Below, piece after piece: positions 26,440-37,673 of a stretch of 64,000 nucleotides of DNA (positions within the stretch are counted from its first letter, which is position 1; each line of letters begins with the position of its first letter). Position numbers and translations under genes: made by a program. The notes beneath the pieces were generated by a model, which made no database searches, was not told the DNA's origin, and saw only the letters and a list, made by a program, of their open reading frames with translations. This stretch comes from Alitta virens. Lineage: Eukaryota; Annelida; Polychaeta; Phyllodocida; Nereididae. The stretch is from NCBI GenBank assembly GCA_932294295.1, contig OW028573.1, forward strand, positions 52,980,329 through 53,044,328. Reading direction: 5' to 3'.

Positions 26440-26760
26440 CTGTGGCTGACATTACCTCTGAATTGTGTGCCCGGTTCTTGTGGAGGCTGCTGTCACGAGC
26501 TGTGTGGGATGGACGAGGATGACGCGGGATTCGTGAGGGGTCATTGGCAGGAGAGATCGTCTCTCTGGGGCCGACGTTTGTCCTGCTTCAATTTCCTTCA
26601 ATGCCTTAATCGAAGAAGTTGAGACGAGGGCAATCAGGGGGCCAGCAAAAGGCCATCTGAAAGCTATTAGAGGGCATTGTTAGGGGTCTGGTGAGAGGGA
26701 AGCCATCCGCCATTGCTCCACCAAGACACAGGGTAAACAGCAGCAACCACTGGCAATACT
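26440..26760. other. GC-rich low-repeat block, candidate conserved non-coding element
   Basis: GC content rises visibly above the flanks without CpG-rich minisatellite or terminal repeats. The block contains GGCCAGCAAAAGGCCATC and AGCTATTAGAGGGC. A plus frame runs to a TGA at 26620-26622, but it is cysteine-rich, matches no domain known to me and has no clear splice sites. A regulatory element or an unrecognised exon are both possible. Confidence 0.3.
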
Positions 26761-27199
26761 GATGGGCCATTTGCGTAATTCAGTCTGTTAACATTTCAAT
26801 TCAGCACTCTACACAATTATGCAATTTTGTGCCCTCAGTGTATTCCTCCATACACATTTTCAGCACATTTACTTCTATATTGCATAGCCCTGCTGTGAAA
26901 ATGGAATAGACATGCCATATATATGGAGCAGATGACTGAAGTATAGCCAGAATGCTTTGTTAGCTTTTGTGAATACGAAAGCTAAAACTAGAAATAGTTG
27001 TGGTTATGACGGAAGTCAACAATGCAAAATTATATGTTGAGATTACTAGGCAGTTCAATTCATAATGGTGGACAACATTTGACAGTTTTCTTGACGTAGT
27101 TACGTGTATATTTCTGTTACTTATATATGTGCACTAACGATGACGATATATGTAAAGTCTTTGAAAGGTCACACAATGACATTGCCATACTTTTGTCAT

Positions 27200-27480
27200 G
27201 CCTTCTAGACAGGCCATCTAACTGAGAGCCAGCACTCCTCCACCCACTATGCAAAGGCAGTCCCGCTATAGTGGGCGATAATAAAGGCTGACATGAAGTG
27301 GCTGTTCATGACTGTGTTGTGCAGATGTCAGACAACCTTGCTGACAGACCGACGATCGTCGTTACTGCTAATCACTTTTCCTCCCTAATCGTGTTTCCTG
27401 AACAAGATTTGCCCTGCCCTGCCTCTCCAAGACAATTTTGTTGGTCTCTCTGAAGACATTTTGGTCTGATCGGCTTCTCA
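27200..27480. other. Second GC-richer block
   Basis: Single-copy-looking sequence containing CCCGCTATAGTGGGCGATAA and the palindrome CGACGATCGTCG (about 27351-27362). No coding frame or transposon end was recognised. Confidence 0.3.
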
Positions 27481-29488
27481 CTGACACGCTGTTTGAAGCC
27501 AAATAGGATATAGAGCAATGGCCGAGTTATGGTCAGTTATGGTCAGTGACTAAAATTGCATTCCAAGGGCCAGGCACGGTATAGGATGCTGAATACTGGT
27601 GAACGTAGAGCATGGAATTTAGTTCTATGTCAGTTTCACAGCTTTATGATAACATATAAAAGAGGTTGATGAACAATGAAGAACCACAAGTATGAATTTG
27701 TCATGTTGGTAATTATACTGTACTGCATACTTTGGTAATTTGAATGATTAAATGTCCCACTTACAGTGTACCAAGGAGAAACTCGAGTAAGCATTACATT
27801 ATGATTCAAACATTTTATGGAATTATAGACCATATCAGACCCTACAAAACACAGTCTGTTGACCAAGCTTTTCCTTGGAGAAACGACACTTATGTCACTT
27901 ACTGGCCAAATAACAGGACTATAAGAAAGTAATCCATAAGTTAGAGCACATGGTGTAGACTCACCACTCTTCATATTAACCAAGACGTAGCAATCTCCCA
28001 GCAAGAACTTTGCAAGCACTATTGTTAAGATGCCAGACAGGAAGTTGCTTGCAGGCAATGTAATTATCATCTACATGTCACATCTGCTCCCTGCACTTCT
28101 CCACATCAGCTCACTCCTAACACTTGTATATAGTTACATTGACATACTCCACGACACAATTTATATCAGCTCTAAAATGCATTACATATGTCAGCTATAG
28201 GAATTGCAGAAAGTGGTGACACATATGCTTGATGATATATTACCTTTATTGCATTATAAAGACCGAACAATTCAATTTACAACTCATATGGTTCGGAATT
28301 TATTAATATATAAGAGAGGAACCCTACATTAAGAACTCTCATAGCTCGGAATTGAAGGTGTAAAAAGGGTATATATCCTTCATGTAATATGAAATATGGT
28401 CAATACAGCTATTTGTAAAGCTAATTGCATTATGGTATGTACATTTCGTGAAGTTGTCTTACCTTTATGCATATTCAGACTGCTTCGAAGTTTAAACAAG
28501 GTGCAGGAATATAACCTATATGTTAGTTCATATCTGATGTAGCATTCTGACTTTAGGCGATGTCGCTCAGCAACAATTCTAATATTTGTACTTATAATAA
28601 GTACCTTTTAACTTTCTATTTTTTTAATGCTGTTTTAGTCCTATGTGTATGTATGATATATAGATTTGCTGCATTAATGACTATAGATTTCCTGCATCAA
28701 TTACTATAGCTGGACTGCTTCACAAAAATACACAGTTTACAACTTAAGTTTTTTTTTATTCATCGTAGAAAAAGTTTCATTTTTGTTTTCATTTTTTGTG
28801 TATAATAGTTAAACTAAGCTTATTGTGCCTGAGGTTGTCCTCGTCTGTCCATACCACAGCACTGGTTGATGGCATCACATCTGATTGACTGTGAGGTCAT
28901 CTGGGCTGCCTTTTGTCAAATTTGTCCTATTCAAAAGACCTTGTAGTTTTCCTGATAACCTTGGATTTGAGACAGTGATGGATATTTTTCATTGTATGAA
29001 GCTTAAGGCATCTATGGAATTTTTCTATTTTAACTTTGGAGTACCTAAATCATTGTGGTACAGGCACGGATGCTGAGGAGGTCATACATATTGTTGCAAA
29101 ATATAGATTGGGCCCAATGTTTTCTTTACAGTTTAATTGACTTTACTAATGAGACAGACATAGCATTATTGTCGACCTAACGTCTGAAACTTCCAAATAC
29201 ACGTATTCTGATCTTTATGTGATTCTCTACTCATGTCAATTGTAGTAAACAGAAAAGCCGACATTGTGGTAAATAAAGTCCTTAAAGGAAAACGTTATAA
29301 TTGTGAAATAAATACTGCATCAAGGGAAAATATACACACAAATAAAGAGTATAAAATAGTCTTTTTTCAAACCATTGCTTCATTGCGTTCAGGCACCAAG
29401 TTGTCTGGCAACAAGCCCCACAGTGACATCTCTGGTATGAGCTCTTGAGCCTCCACAATTAACCCCATGTCAAGGGATGAATGCCCTC

Positions 29489-29525
<37 letters not shown>
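29489..29525 (+). repeat. (GATA)n microsatellite
   Basis: About nine uninterrupted GATA units immediately left of dispersed repeat R2; possibly its 3' tail, since R2 lies on the minus strand here. Confidence 0.95.
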
Positions 29526-29559
29526 TGGAAAGTGCAGCCCTCTAAGGCAAGTTCTTGTT

Positions 29560-29785
29560 GCTATCGAGGGTTGATTGATTAGGTGAGCGAGAGAGGGGAA
29601 GGGATCCACCCATGTTACACATTTACCCCATGGGTGGGGTCTTTTACTTGCCTCAGACAGCGAGTACAAGGGACCGCAAAAAACGTCATCCAGCTGGGAT
29701 GTTGCTCATGAAGGGTTCCCGGGCCTGCGAGTGTTCTATACAGTAGAACAAATGCTCTGCCCACTCAGGGAGAGAGGCAAGTTGC
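29560..29785 (-). repeat. Dispersed repeat R2, longest copy (possible second SINE family)
   Basis: On the minus strand the copy starts with a tRNA-like head (GAGTGGGCAGAGCATTTG, then GCCCGGGAACCC) and continues through GCTGGATGACG, CTGTCTGAGGCAAGTAAAA and ACCCATGGGGTAAATGTGT. The latter part recurs at 8991-9112 and around 58063-59165. The head is too diverged to assign a parent tRNA, so SINE status is inferred. Confidence 0.5.
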
Positions 29786-30699
29786 TTATTACTAAAGTAT
29801 TTCGTCATTTTATTAGAATTTTAAGTTTCAACATTTCCGTAAACTCTTATGATTCTGATATGCAAAACCAGCCGGCTTAAACTGACCTGATTTGCACTAA
29901 AAGGCAGGACTTAGGATATTCTCTAACGTCCGCAAATGTCTTCTTAAAGGTCCGCAACCATTTTCAGCCAATCAGATGTCTTTTTCTTGCAGCTGAGCGT
30001 TCCCTGGTCCAGGAGAGTGCACAAATTATTAGTATACTCGGTATTCCGATGATTAAAATCGCTCGCTGACACCTACTGGCTCAATCCTTAAAATAATGTG
30101 TGCAATGATTGTAAAATATTAATTAAATAGTATTTTAAATATGTATTTTATAGTAACTAAATCTTCGATTAATTTGACTTGGGGCTTATTATGCTTATAT
30201 CAAGCACATTGCAGACGGTAAAAATGTGTTATATTTTTGCTCTTATAACAACGATAACACCTTAATCACAATATTCACACTTTTTGGAGAACTTAAATTA
30301 TTCATTATATGACACTCGCCACGAAAAATTTAAGAATCAGGGATATGATTTCACATGGAAGCAGTTGGGCAATATCTCTCCATGAAAGTAATATCCAACA
30401 GAAATCGATTAATCAGATTTATCAGATTAATTCCAGTAGCAGTGACATTTTAATGGCTTGACGTGAAAAGCTTCGAACCATTTACATTATAAACAGGAAA
30501 CACTGAAATTGACTACAACCTTTTTTGCCATTAAAAATGGTCGTTAATTCCAACAACAACATAAAAACAAAAAATGGATGCTGTTATAAGTGCCTTAGAA
30601 ACCTAATTGGATTGAAATCCTAATAGCACCTTCTTGTGGTAAAAAATATGTACGAGCAAATATTAATACAGGGATGCACCAATACAAGAGCTATATATA

Positions 30700-31579
30700 A
30701 ACTGTCCAAAATAAGAAACGCAAAAGTACAAATCCCCTGTTATAAGAAAAACCAGAAAAAGAATCATGCCATAATTTCTTATACTTGTTAAACACAGGTT
30801 GACCTTGCATTGAAAAAAAAATTAAACCTCTGACAGCACTCAACCGTGACCAGACAACCACAACAATGCAACACAGAAAATTGGCATTATGCAACAACAA
30901 TCAATCAAATTGACTCCTTAATCAATTCTTAAGGAAGGTTCAGTCCTTAATTGAAAAAGGCCACATCTTTCATTTTCCTGCAATCAGGGATAAAGATGCC
31001 ACGCCTTTCCAAAATTCACAGAGAAAGGGCATTGGGGATGATGACATCTGGTTGGAACCTTTCCAGAATAGCCAGGCACTTCAATGTTGCTGTATCCACC
31101 ATTAGCAGGCTGAGAGAAAGGTTTAGAGAGACTGGATCATCAGATGACCGTCCTCGCAGTGGTGCTCCAAGGGTAACGACCCCTGCCCAAGACCGCCATA
31201 TCCGATTGCAGCATCTCAGAGATCGCTTCAGACCTGCTACTCGAACTGCACCTGCAACACCCAGCACACATAATCGGCAGATTTCAGATCAAACTGTCCA
31301 GAACAGGCTTCATGAATCAGGGCTGTGGGCCTGACGCCCTTGTGTGGGAAATGTCCTAAACCAGGGTCGAAGAGCAGTACGTAGTCAGTGGGTGGAACAG
31401 CGAATGCGATGGCCTGCACAACGCTGGAGATCTGTGCTCTTCACAGATGAGTCAAGTTCGATTTTTTAATTGTCAAATGATTGTTGTTATTGTTTATATA
31501 TACCATGTTATATTTGTGCCTCATGGCTTATTAAAATTAAATTGCAAAATCAATTTTGCGTTTCTTATTTTGGACAGTT
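30700..31579 (+). mobile_element. Internally deleted Tc1-like transposon
   Basis: Perfect inverted ends (AACTGTCCAAAATAAGAAAC, continuing GCAAAA) are flanked by TA at 30698-30699 and 31580-31581. The copy is 880 bp, whereas autonomous Tc1 elements are usually near 1.6 kb. The 5' end and the first half of the transposase are retained; sequence after the first catalytic aspartate is gone. Identical ends despite a dead gene mean that insertion, or maintenance by a trans-acting transposase, was relatively recent. Confidence 0.93.
30951..31469 (+). pseudogene. Tc1-like transposase, N-terminal half
   Basis: The natural start is probably the ATG at 30996 (MPRLSKIHRE). Residues from there form the paired-like DNA-binding region: MMTSGWNLSRIARHFNVAVS as helix-turn-helix one, then a GRPR-like hook (DRPRSGAPRVTT) and a second recognition region ending NRLHESGL. 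A TGA at 31332-31334 interrupts the frame; it is one transition away from CGA arginine. The same frame then continues through RRPCVG to VLFTDES, the block with the first D of the DDE triad, and stops at 31467-31469. The second D and the E/D are absent, so the product cannot cut DNA. It could at most bind the ends if readthrough or the short form is made. Confidence 0.93.
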
Positions 31580-32970
31580 TATATTGCAAAATACAACGAT
31601 TACCTAAGGCAATCATTATATCTGATCTAATTAAGTTTATAATTTGGATTTTAATTAAGTTTGATAGGCTAGATCTGCATCCATGGAAACACGTATAAGC
31701 TTCAGACATAAAAGTTTCAAAGGTCCAATAAATCTGGGGAACTTTTTTCCTTTTGTCTGTGTTTTATCATTGTTGAAAAACAACAATAAGCTGTCGCACT
31801 CTGTATATGGGCATTCTAGAAGAGGACCTCCTCAGCATCGGTGCAGGAGTGCTCTCATTTATACTGTGACATTCGTATTCATTACAAATACTTGTATTGT
31901 GGCATAAATATGTACCAAATTTAATTAAAATGAAGTTTTTAAATCATCATGGAATGGTGAATAATTGATGAGATTCTGCACAAAGACTTCTGTAATGAAA
32001 CAAGCAGTAAATAATCTTGCTTTGTGCCACAAGAAATGTCCCTACAGATTTCATAAACATTGATCACAGCAAAAACTTTGCCTCCAGACATAGGTTGCTC
32101 TAAGACTCAAGAGTGTAATCACAGAGCACTTCTGTATGTCCTCAATGTTCTTTGTTTGTAGACACAATGGGTAATCATTTGGCCAAACAATGCTTTGTGG
32201 TCATTTGGTGTTATTATTGTTGTAAATATTTGAGTAGACATCTGTCTCTTCCCTTGGTGTCCAAACTGGCCATGCAGGGTTCTTTTCACAGGTCAGTAGG
32301 CAGACAGTGTTTCATTACCCTTCTCATCCATCAAAAGTGGAACAGTTAAGACAGGGAAAACATTTTGCCCTGCAAGATAAAACTCACGTGGCTTGGCTGC
32401 TGTGAGTTGAATGACGTAGGAGCAGTGGTGCTTTGAGTCAATACAATCCATCACAGGATGCTCTTTTTCCTCATAGGTCCAGCAATCTGCAAACCACGCT
32501 CCAGAATCATAGCAATATAGGACCTCCACATGCCCAGGAACCTGCCCAGTTTGCTCTGTTTACTGTATGCCACATCACTGTCATGACACATGCCTCAGCA
32601 GAAGGTCACGGGTTAAGTTTCACACAGGCGACAGAAGTTTGGTCGCTACTGCTTTTTGACAGTTGAAAAGGAAACATCACAAATATAAAGTGCTCCTTAC
32701 ATCAAGAATCAGAACAGCCCACATCAGCAATGCAAATCTTATAATAGATATCCGGTTACCTTCTTTTTTTTTGCCTTGTATCGTGAATATCACCGAGAGT
32801 ATGAAACGTGACATCATGTCCACCCTGATTGTATCAAACTGCTATGATACACAACCAAGTGGAAGTACCAGCGAAGAGAAATTTGTTCATACAATAGTAT
32901 GTCGGAAGCCACGTGTGGGCATAAGCTTGTCACAGGAGCAGTAAGAGTAAATTAAGAAGAAAAAAGGAAT

Positions 32971-33045
32971 TGGTGGTGGTGGTGGATTAGGGCTTTACGT
33001 CCTGTATTTCTGCACCTGATGGGCTAATTAGGACAGGTAGGGACC
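32971..33045 (-). mobile_element. tRNA-SINE, 5'-truncated copy
   Basis: Contains only the 3' part of the SINE (minus strand: CAGGACGTAAAGCCCTAAT followed by a CCA-rich tail). It is flanked by imperfect target duplications, ATTAAGAA(GA)AAAAAGGAAT (32951-32970) and ATTAAGAAAAAAGGAAT (33046-33062). Truncation at the 5' end with target duplication is the signature of LINE-driven reverse transcription. Confidence 0.85.
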
Positions 33046-34330
33046 ATTAAGAAAAAAGGAATGGTGGCGAGATGATAGTTTAACTGTTCACGAAAGGACA
33101 ATGATTTCATATTACATGATTACATTGTAATGATTTTCTGATAGATCCATATTGAAAAGAAGATCTTCATTTTAGTTCTAATTAAAATGAAGAAGAGATG
33201 CACTGACAAGGCAAGGTTCTAACATGCCAGCCAGAAGTGTCTCTTCTGTCACCGACTTAACTCATTGCTTGACATAATTTCCCGTAATTACCAATCTATT
33301 GCCTATTCTCGAGAGCTGGTATTTGCCTGATGGCATGCTTTTCCACTTAGCAGTTTTAGAGGCTGCAATATGTGAGGCAGGTAAGTACTGTTGTCTCTTC
33401 ATAAATTAATTCTCATTATTTGCCAAAGTGGTTCGAAGTGATATAATCATAACAGGTAAATTTAATGGTTATTTTAAGAATAATAACACATCTTTGTTAG
33501 TCAAGAGTAGGGATTAATGTACACATGTGCCTAACATGTGTAGTCATTGGACCATTTTACATAGTTTGATTCAACAACAAAAATAGTAATCTAGCTGAAT
33601 GTACCATTCTTGGTTGGACCAGCTTGGCATGCTGACATGTTTTGGTATTCATAGCTTGTCGAGTTACGTACCTATCTGAATCAATATTCTGCAATTTTGC
33701 AAAGATTCGTAGCCTTATCTGTAATGATTCTTGAGTGTGGATTGTGGAGTACTGTGGATGTTATCTGTTAGAGTGGTGAGGTATAGATTTTCTGATGTTG
33801 ATGCACCGTACGTTTTCTGATGATGATGAACATTTTTCAGATCCACTGATGGATTATTCTATTGTACGCTGGCCAAGGTTTGTCGGTAATAGGAATGTCC
33901 GTAATAACAGAACAAATACACAATAGTGCATAATATTACAGAATTGCCAACTTCTATACATATAAATCTGTATCTTTAAGAGGCTATAATAACTATTTCA
34001 ACCAGCAGCTATATATATGACATTTAGAGTTTAAGAAAACAGAAGTCCTCATGGTTAATCATACATTGTATGTGTGCATTACTTTAATGTACATTAGTCT
34101 TCTTGTCAATCACATATTTCCCCATTGGTTGTGACATGTGCCAACGTCCATATGCATCCCTTACTATGTCAGATAAGGTTTCATTGAGCTGGAAGGGAGT
34201 ATGAATGACAAACTGGACCTTTCCCATTTCCTCCAATTTTTCTATTTGCCCCTGGGAAATGCACATGTATCATTTTATCCAGCTTACTTTATATCATTGC
34301 CTCCTAGTGACCTCTTGCTTTCGTAAGAGT

Positions 34331-34378
34331 TACTCTTTATTCTCATGGTGGGGCGCACTGAATCAGTAAATCAATGAA
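34331..34378 (+). other. 48-bp block identical to 42767-42814
   Basis: Runs from TACTCTTTATTCTCATGG to GTAAATCAATGAA without a mismatch to the second copy, while flanking sequence in the same module differs every few bases. It has no open frame of useful length. Identity far above the local background suggests constraint, such as a cluster of transcription factor sites, or a local gene conversion event. Confidence 0.7.
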
Positions 34379-34430
34379 CCGCTACAGCCTTCTGTTTTTC
34401 GGCAGTCGCTGACAGCTCGCAGCTATGCGG

Positions 34431-37400
34431 TGTCACACAAGCACACAACTGAATGGCTGAATGTCCTGAACAAAAGCAACTGTCATTGCATGAAAAACGA
34501 AAGGTGTGATCGGATAGGCTAAAATGGAAATTAAGACGATTGTGTGTTTGTATCGAAAAAACTACACACAGTATATGGTATTGAAAAAATCAATCACCAT
34601 GTAGAAATGATATTTTCTGAGTGTAATCCTTATTAAAAACTTTTTTTAAAAATACAAACAAGTTGATAATTTTTTTTGTCCATAATTACACTATTAGTCT
34701 ATCACAATGATATTTCTTTTGATTATGAAAATTGTCAACTTCAGCAAAATGCATCTTTGAAAAATTATCATTGTGGATATCTTCGCTGATTTACATCATT
34801 TGTACATATTTCTCTTTCTTTTAATTTAATTTTATTTATTTTTTATAAAATGATAAAAAAATAATATATCAGCAAATATTAGTGTGGAGGAGTGATGATG
34901 AGGATATTTTTGCCATATTGAATGACATATTGTCCGCACATTGTGATAATTAAACTTACCGGAAGTTAGTTAGAGAGAACATCCGATTGTAGGCTCCATA
35001 AAGAACAAACATCACTCCATTGTAATAGATAATGGAACATCTTCCAAGGGCAGCTTGTCATTTTCTGCAGCTTTTCGCCAATACTTTTAACGCACTTGGG
35101 CAAACACCAGTTTCGATTGATCCTGCTGTTTTGTCTGTTGTAATTTAGACAAAAAATAATGAAGAATCACCGATTTCATGTGAAATTCTTCCTTAATTTC
35201 CTTGGTTCTATAGTTTTAAAGATGTGTGCAAGAGGCAAATCTGCCAATAAAGATTATCATAACAAAATTCAGATGGGCAAAGATGTTGGACAAATGTTGC
35301 CTTGAACGTCAGATGAAATTTCACTTTTGTGACCATCAAGGAATAAATTGCATTCGTGCAGGGATGCAAGCATGCTGTCATAGAAAAACAACACTCCATT
35401 TTGAAATGTGGTTACCTTCTTGCCCAATATTGAGCCTGCACGCGTGTCTTTTGTCAACCTTGACATAAGATTCGGGCAAGAAATCCATTCTGTCTCGTAC
35501 AAATTGCATTCCCAGACACTGGAAATGTCAAATTTTTTTTATAAGCTTTTGGTTATGAATCTGACCGCATTTATAAGTAGATCAGCCTTTATTGTTACTA
35601 CTCCAGAGGCTGTACCATGAAATATTATTTTACTCTTCTATACATTGAAAATATAATGAACACATCGACCACTTAAAAAAAAATTATGCCATGAGCAAGA
35701 TGTTGGTAAGAACCTAAAAGTCGTTACTCATGATTATAAAATACACGGGAAATGTTTTGTAGCAATATTACAGAGAACACTGAACTGACATTGCCTTCAG
35801 ATTAAGAACCTCTTATTTCATAAGCAAAGAACACAGACATACAAAGATATGATGAAAAATCTTTCATCATTGCAGACTATAGTAAGACAGACAAAAAAAA
35901 TCACCATTCATCATTTAAAATGCGGGAGTCAAAGGCAAAAGCATGCTTTCAGCAGAAAGCAATTGTTGTTCATTTAAGGAGTCCCAAAAGAAGAGAACCA
36001 AATTTGATGGAAGTAAATCTGACACCATTCTCAAATGGCACGTTTCTCTGGCCATTTATCTGCAATATTGATATCACATGACTAACTTTTTGTCCCTATG
36101 GTGAAGATGATTGGTTAGGAGTTGATTCGATTGGAGAATTTGAAAGGGGGTAAAATATTTGCAATTCTCATTCTCTTTGGGTTTATTGTCACTCATGAGC
36201 AATTTTCAAAATGTCCTCTTTCCTGTAATTTCGTAGAAATAACACAGTTAGCCAAAGTACTCAAGAATTTGAAGGGAGGACCATTAAGGAACTGCCTGCT
36301 CTGGCTTGCTTGGTAATTGAGAACTCCTAAAGAGTATCAAGTACCATCAACCTCATCAGTTTACCTACAATTTCAGGATAATATATACGATGTATAAATT
36401 AACACGTAGTCAGAATAATGCCAGTGAATAGGAGGCATATCATGGCATTTCAATTTTGCTTTGGTGAGTTCAAATGCTTTATCTTTGCAGTTTTGTGGAA
36501 AGATAATTCTAAAGTTTCTGTTCAGGCCTTTTCGAATTTCAGACTTGCAAACTATCCTTTTCTTTTGTTTACATAATTTTTTTTTTAATAAACTTTAATT
36601 CATAATTCCAGGTTGCCTTTGCTATCTTTCGGCGATGTTTGGTCCAGTTTGCTGATGAGGCGTTTCATTCACATCCTTTGCTCTGAAATATGGTAACCTT
36701 GCATTTAAGAAGAGTTAACATTTGCAGATTCTTATTTGTAGTTTATCTTGCAGGAATTTTCATCTATATTATATTTCCAATTTGGCTTTCAGAACATGCA
36801 AGATTGCGTGCACTTTGAAGATATTTTCCAGATGATTATTCGAAACAGAAAATGAGACACCTTGTGTCAAAAAGGCATATTGGCTTTGCACAGTTGACTT
36901 GAGCGACTTTTTCAAAGGAGCTACATAATGTAGTATAGGGGTAGACCGATGCATCAGTCCTTACACGTAGATGTAGTATAGGGTATGGCCAACAATTCAA
37001 GCAGACGTTTAATACATTCAACCCATGTTGGATCACTGTGATACCTTACTTAATTGAGGTTCCGTCATATCACATCAAAACAGAAACGCGAACTTCTATG
37101 TTACGAATGGTAGAGTTATATCAACAATTAGTACAGTTTATCCACCTACTACTCGTTAAATCCAGAGTAGCTGAGTAGGCTCGGTGAGGATGGCACTTTC
37201 CCAGTGTCATGTGCATACCGGTCATCTTTGTTCTCCACCAGAAATTCACACAAAATCAGTCACCAATGACATCAGTCTTGTGTACAGTTTACTGATATAT
37301 GTAGTATAGTAGTGGATCTGTGTGATATACATGGAGACTGAGAATAGCTTTTTGCACACAGACAACTTGACACATAGGCCCAACCTTAACTCATCGTCTG

Positions 37401-37459
37401 TTGGGGTTGACACTAATTGGTCCGACTTTGGCTCGATATAGCATGTACGAATGGCTCCC
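34431..37459. other. Gene-free stretch
   Basis: No coding exon recognised. Contains one module repeated elsewhere (35275-35530, listed) and AT-rich sequence. Frames up to 80 codons overlap each other on both strands and have no domain. Confidence 0.45.
35275..35530 (+). repeat. Module M5, copy 1
   Basis: Shares TGACCATC, AAATTGCAT.CGTGCAG, GATGCAAG, CATTTTGA.A.GTGGT and GTCTTTTGTCA.CCTTGACAT with 55005-55235. It shares the GTGTCTTTGTTCAAGCGTGACAT-type block and the CAGACACTGG end with 39405-39555. The three copies are in direct orientation; no frame is conserved across them. Confidence 0.65.
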
Positions 37460-37469
37460 ATAGGCACCA

Positions 37470-37663
37470 CGGTGGTGGGTGGGTCATTAGGGCTTTACGT
37501 CCTGTATTTCCGCACCAGTTGGGCTAATTAGGACAGGCAGAGACCATGGCAATGAGACGAAGGATAAAACAGCCATCCAACTTAGGCTCGACCGGGAATC
37601 GAAACCCGGGACCCAGCGGTTGGAAGCCCAGAGCGCTACCTCTGAGCTAGGCCCCCGACCTTT
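37470..37663 (-). mobile_element. tRNA-derived SINE, full-length copy
   Basis: On the minus strand the copy starts GGGGGCCTAGCTCAGAGG (A box), has a loop reading CTTCCAA (TCC anticodon, glycine-like) and a B box close to GGTTTCGATTCC with one extra T. The body then ends CAGGACGTAAAGCCCTAAT plus a CCCA-type tail. Target duplications ATAGGCACCA lie at 37460-37469 and 37664-37673. Frames read through such copies are not proteins. Confidence 0.95.
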
Positions 37664-37673
37664 ATAGGCACCA

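Larger units (their letters stand above)
25615..30695. other. Gene-free stretch with two GC-richer blocks
   Basis: No coding exon was recognised in about 5 kb. Two GC-richer blocks (26440-26760 and 27200-27480) and a dispersed repeat with a GATA tract (29489-29785) are listed separately. The 144-codon minus-strand frame at 27636-28070 was examined and has no family motif. Confidence 0.45.
31930..34430 (+). repeat. Large tandem duplication, unit 1
   Basis: At least four modules recur in the same order and orientation in 39030-42870. M1 (about 32030-32190; AAACATTGATCACAG and CCAGACATAGGTTGC) pairs with 39160-39320. M2 (33225-33370; CTCTTCTGTCACC and ATTTGCCTGATGGCA) pairs with 40765-40905. 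M3 (33615-33760; CCAGCTTGGCAT, TATTCATAGCT and ATCTGTAATGATTC) pairs with 41665-41805. M4 (34255-34430; CTCTTTATTCTCATGG and GCTGACAGCTC) pairs with 42690-42865. Offsets grow from about 7.1 to 8.4 kb, as expected from insertions in unit 2. No coding frame is conserved between units. Confidence 0.78.

Noticed and set aside
26389..26622. Cysteine-rich exon
   Set aside because: The frame has no clear acceptor or donor and no known domain. It is listed only as a GC-rich block of unknown role.
27636..28070. 144-codon minus-strand frame with hydrophobic stretches
   Set aside because: It has no family motif and no splice or promoter context. Hydrophobic residues are expected from AT-rich codons. 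Kept as unsupported rather than called a gene.
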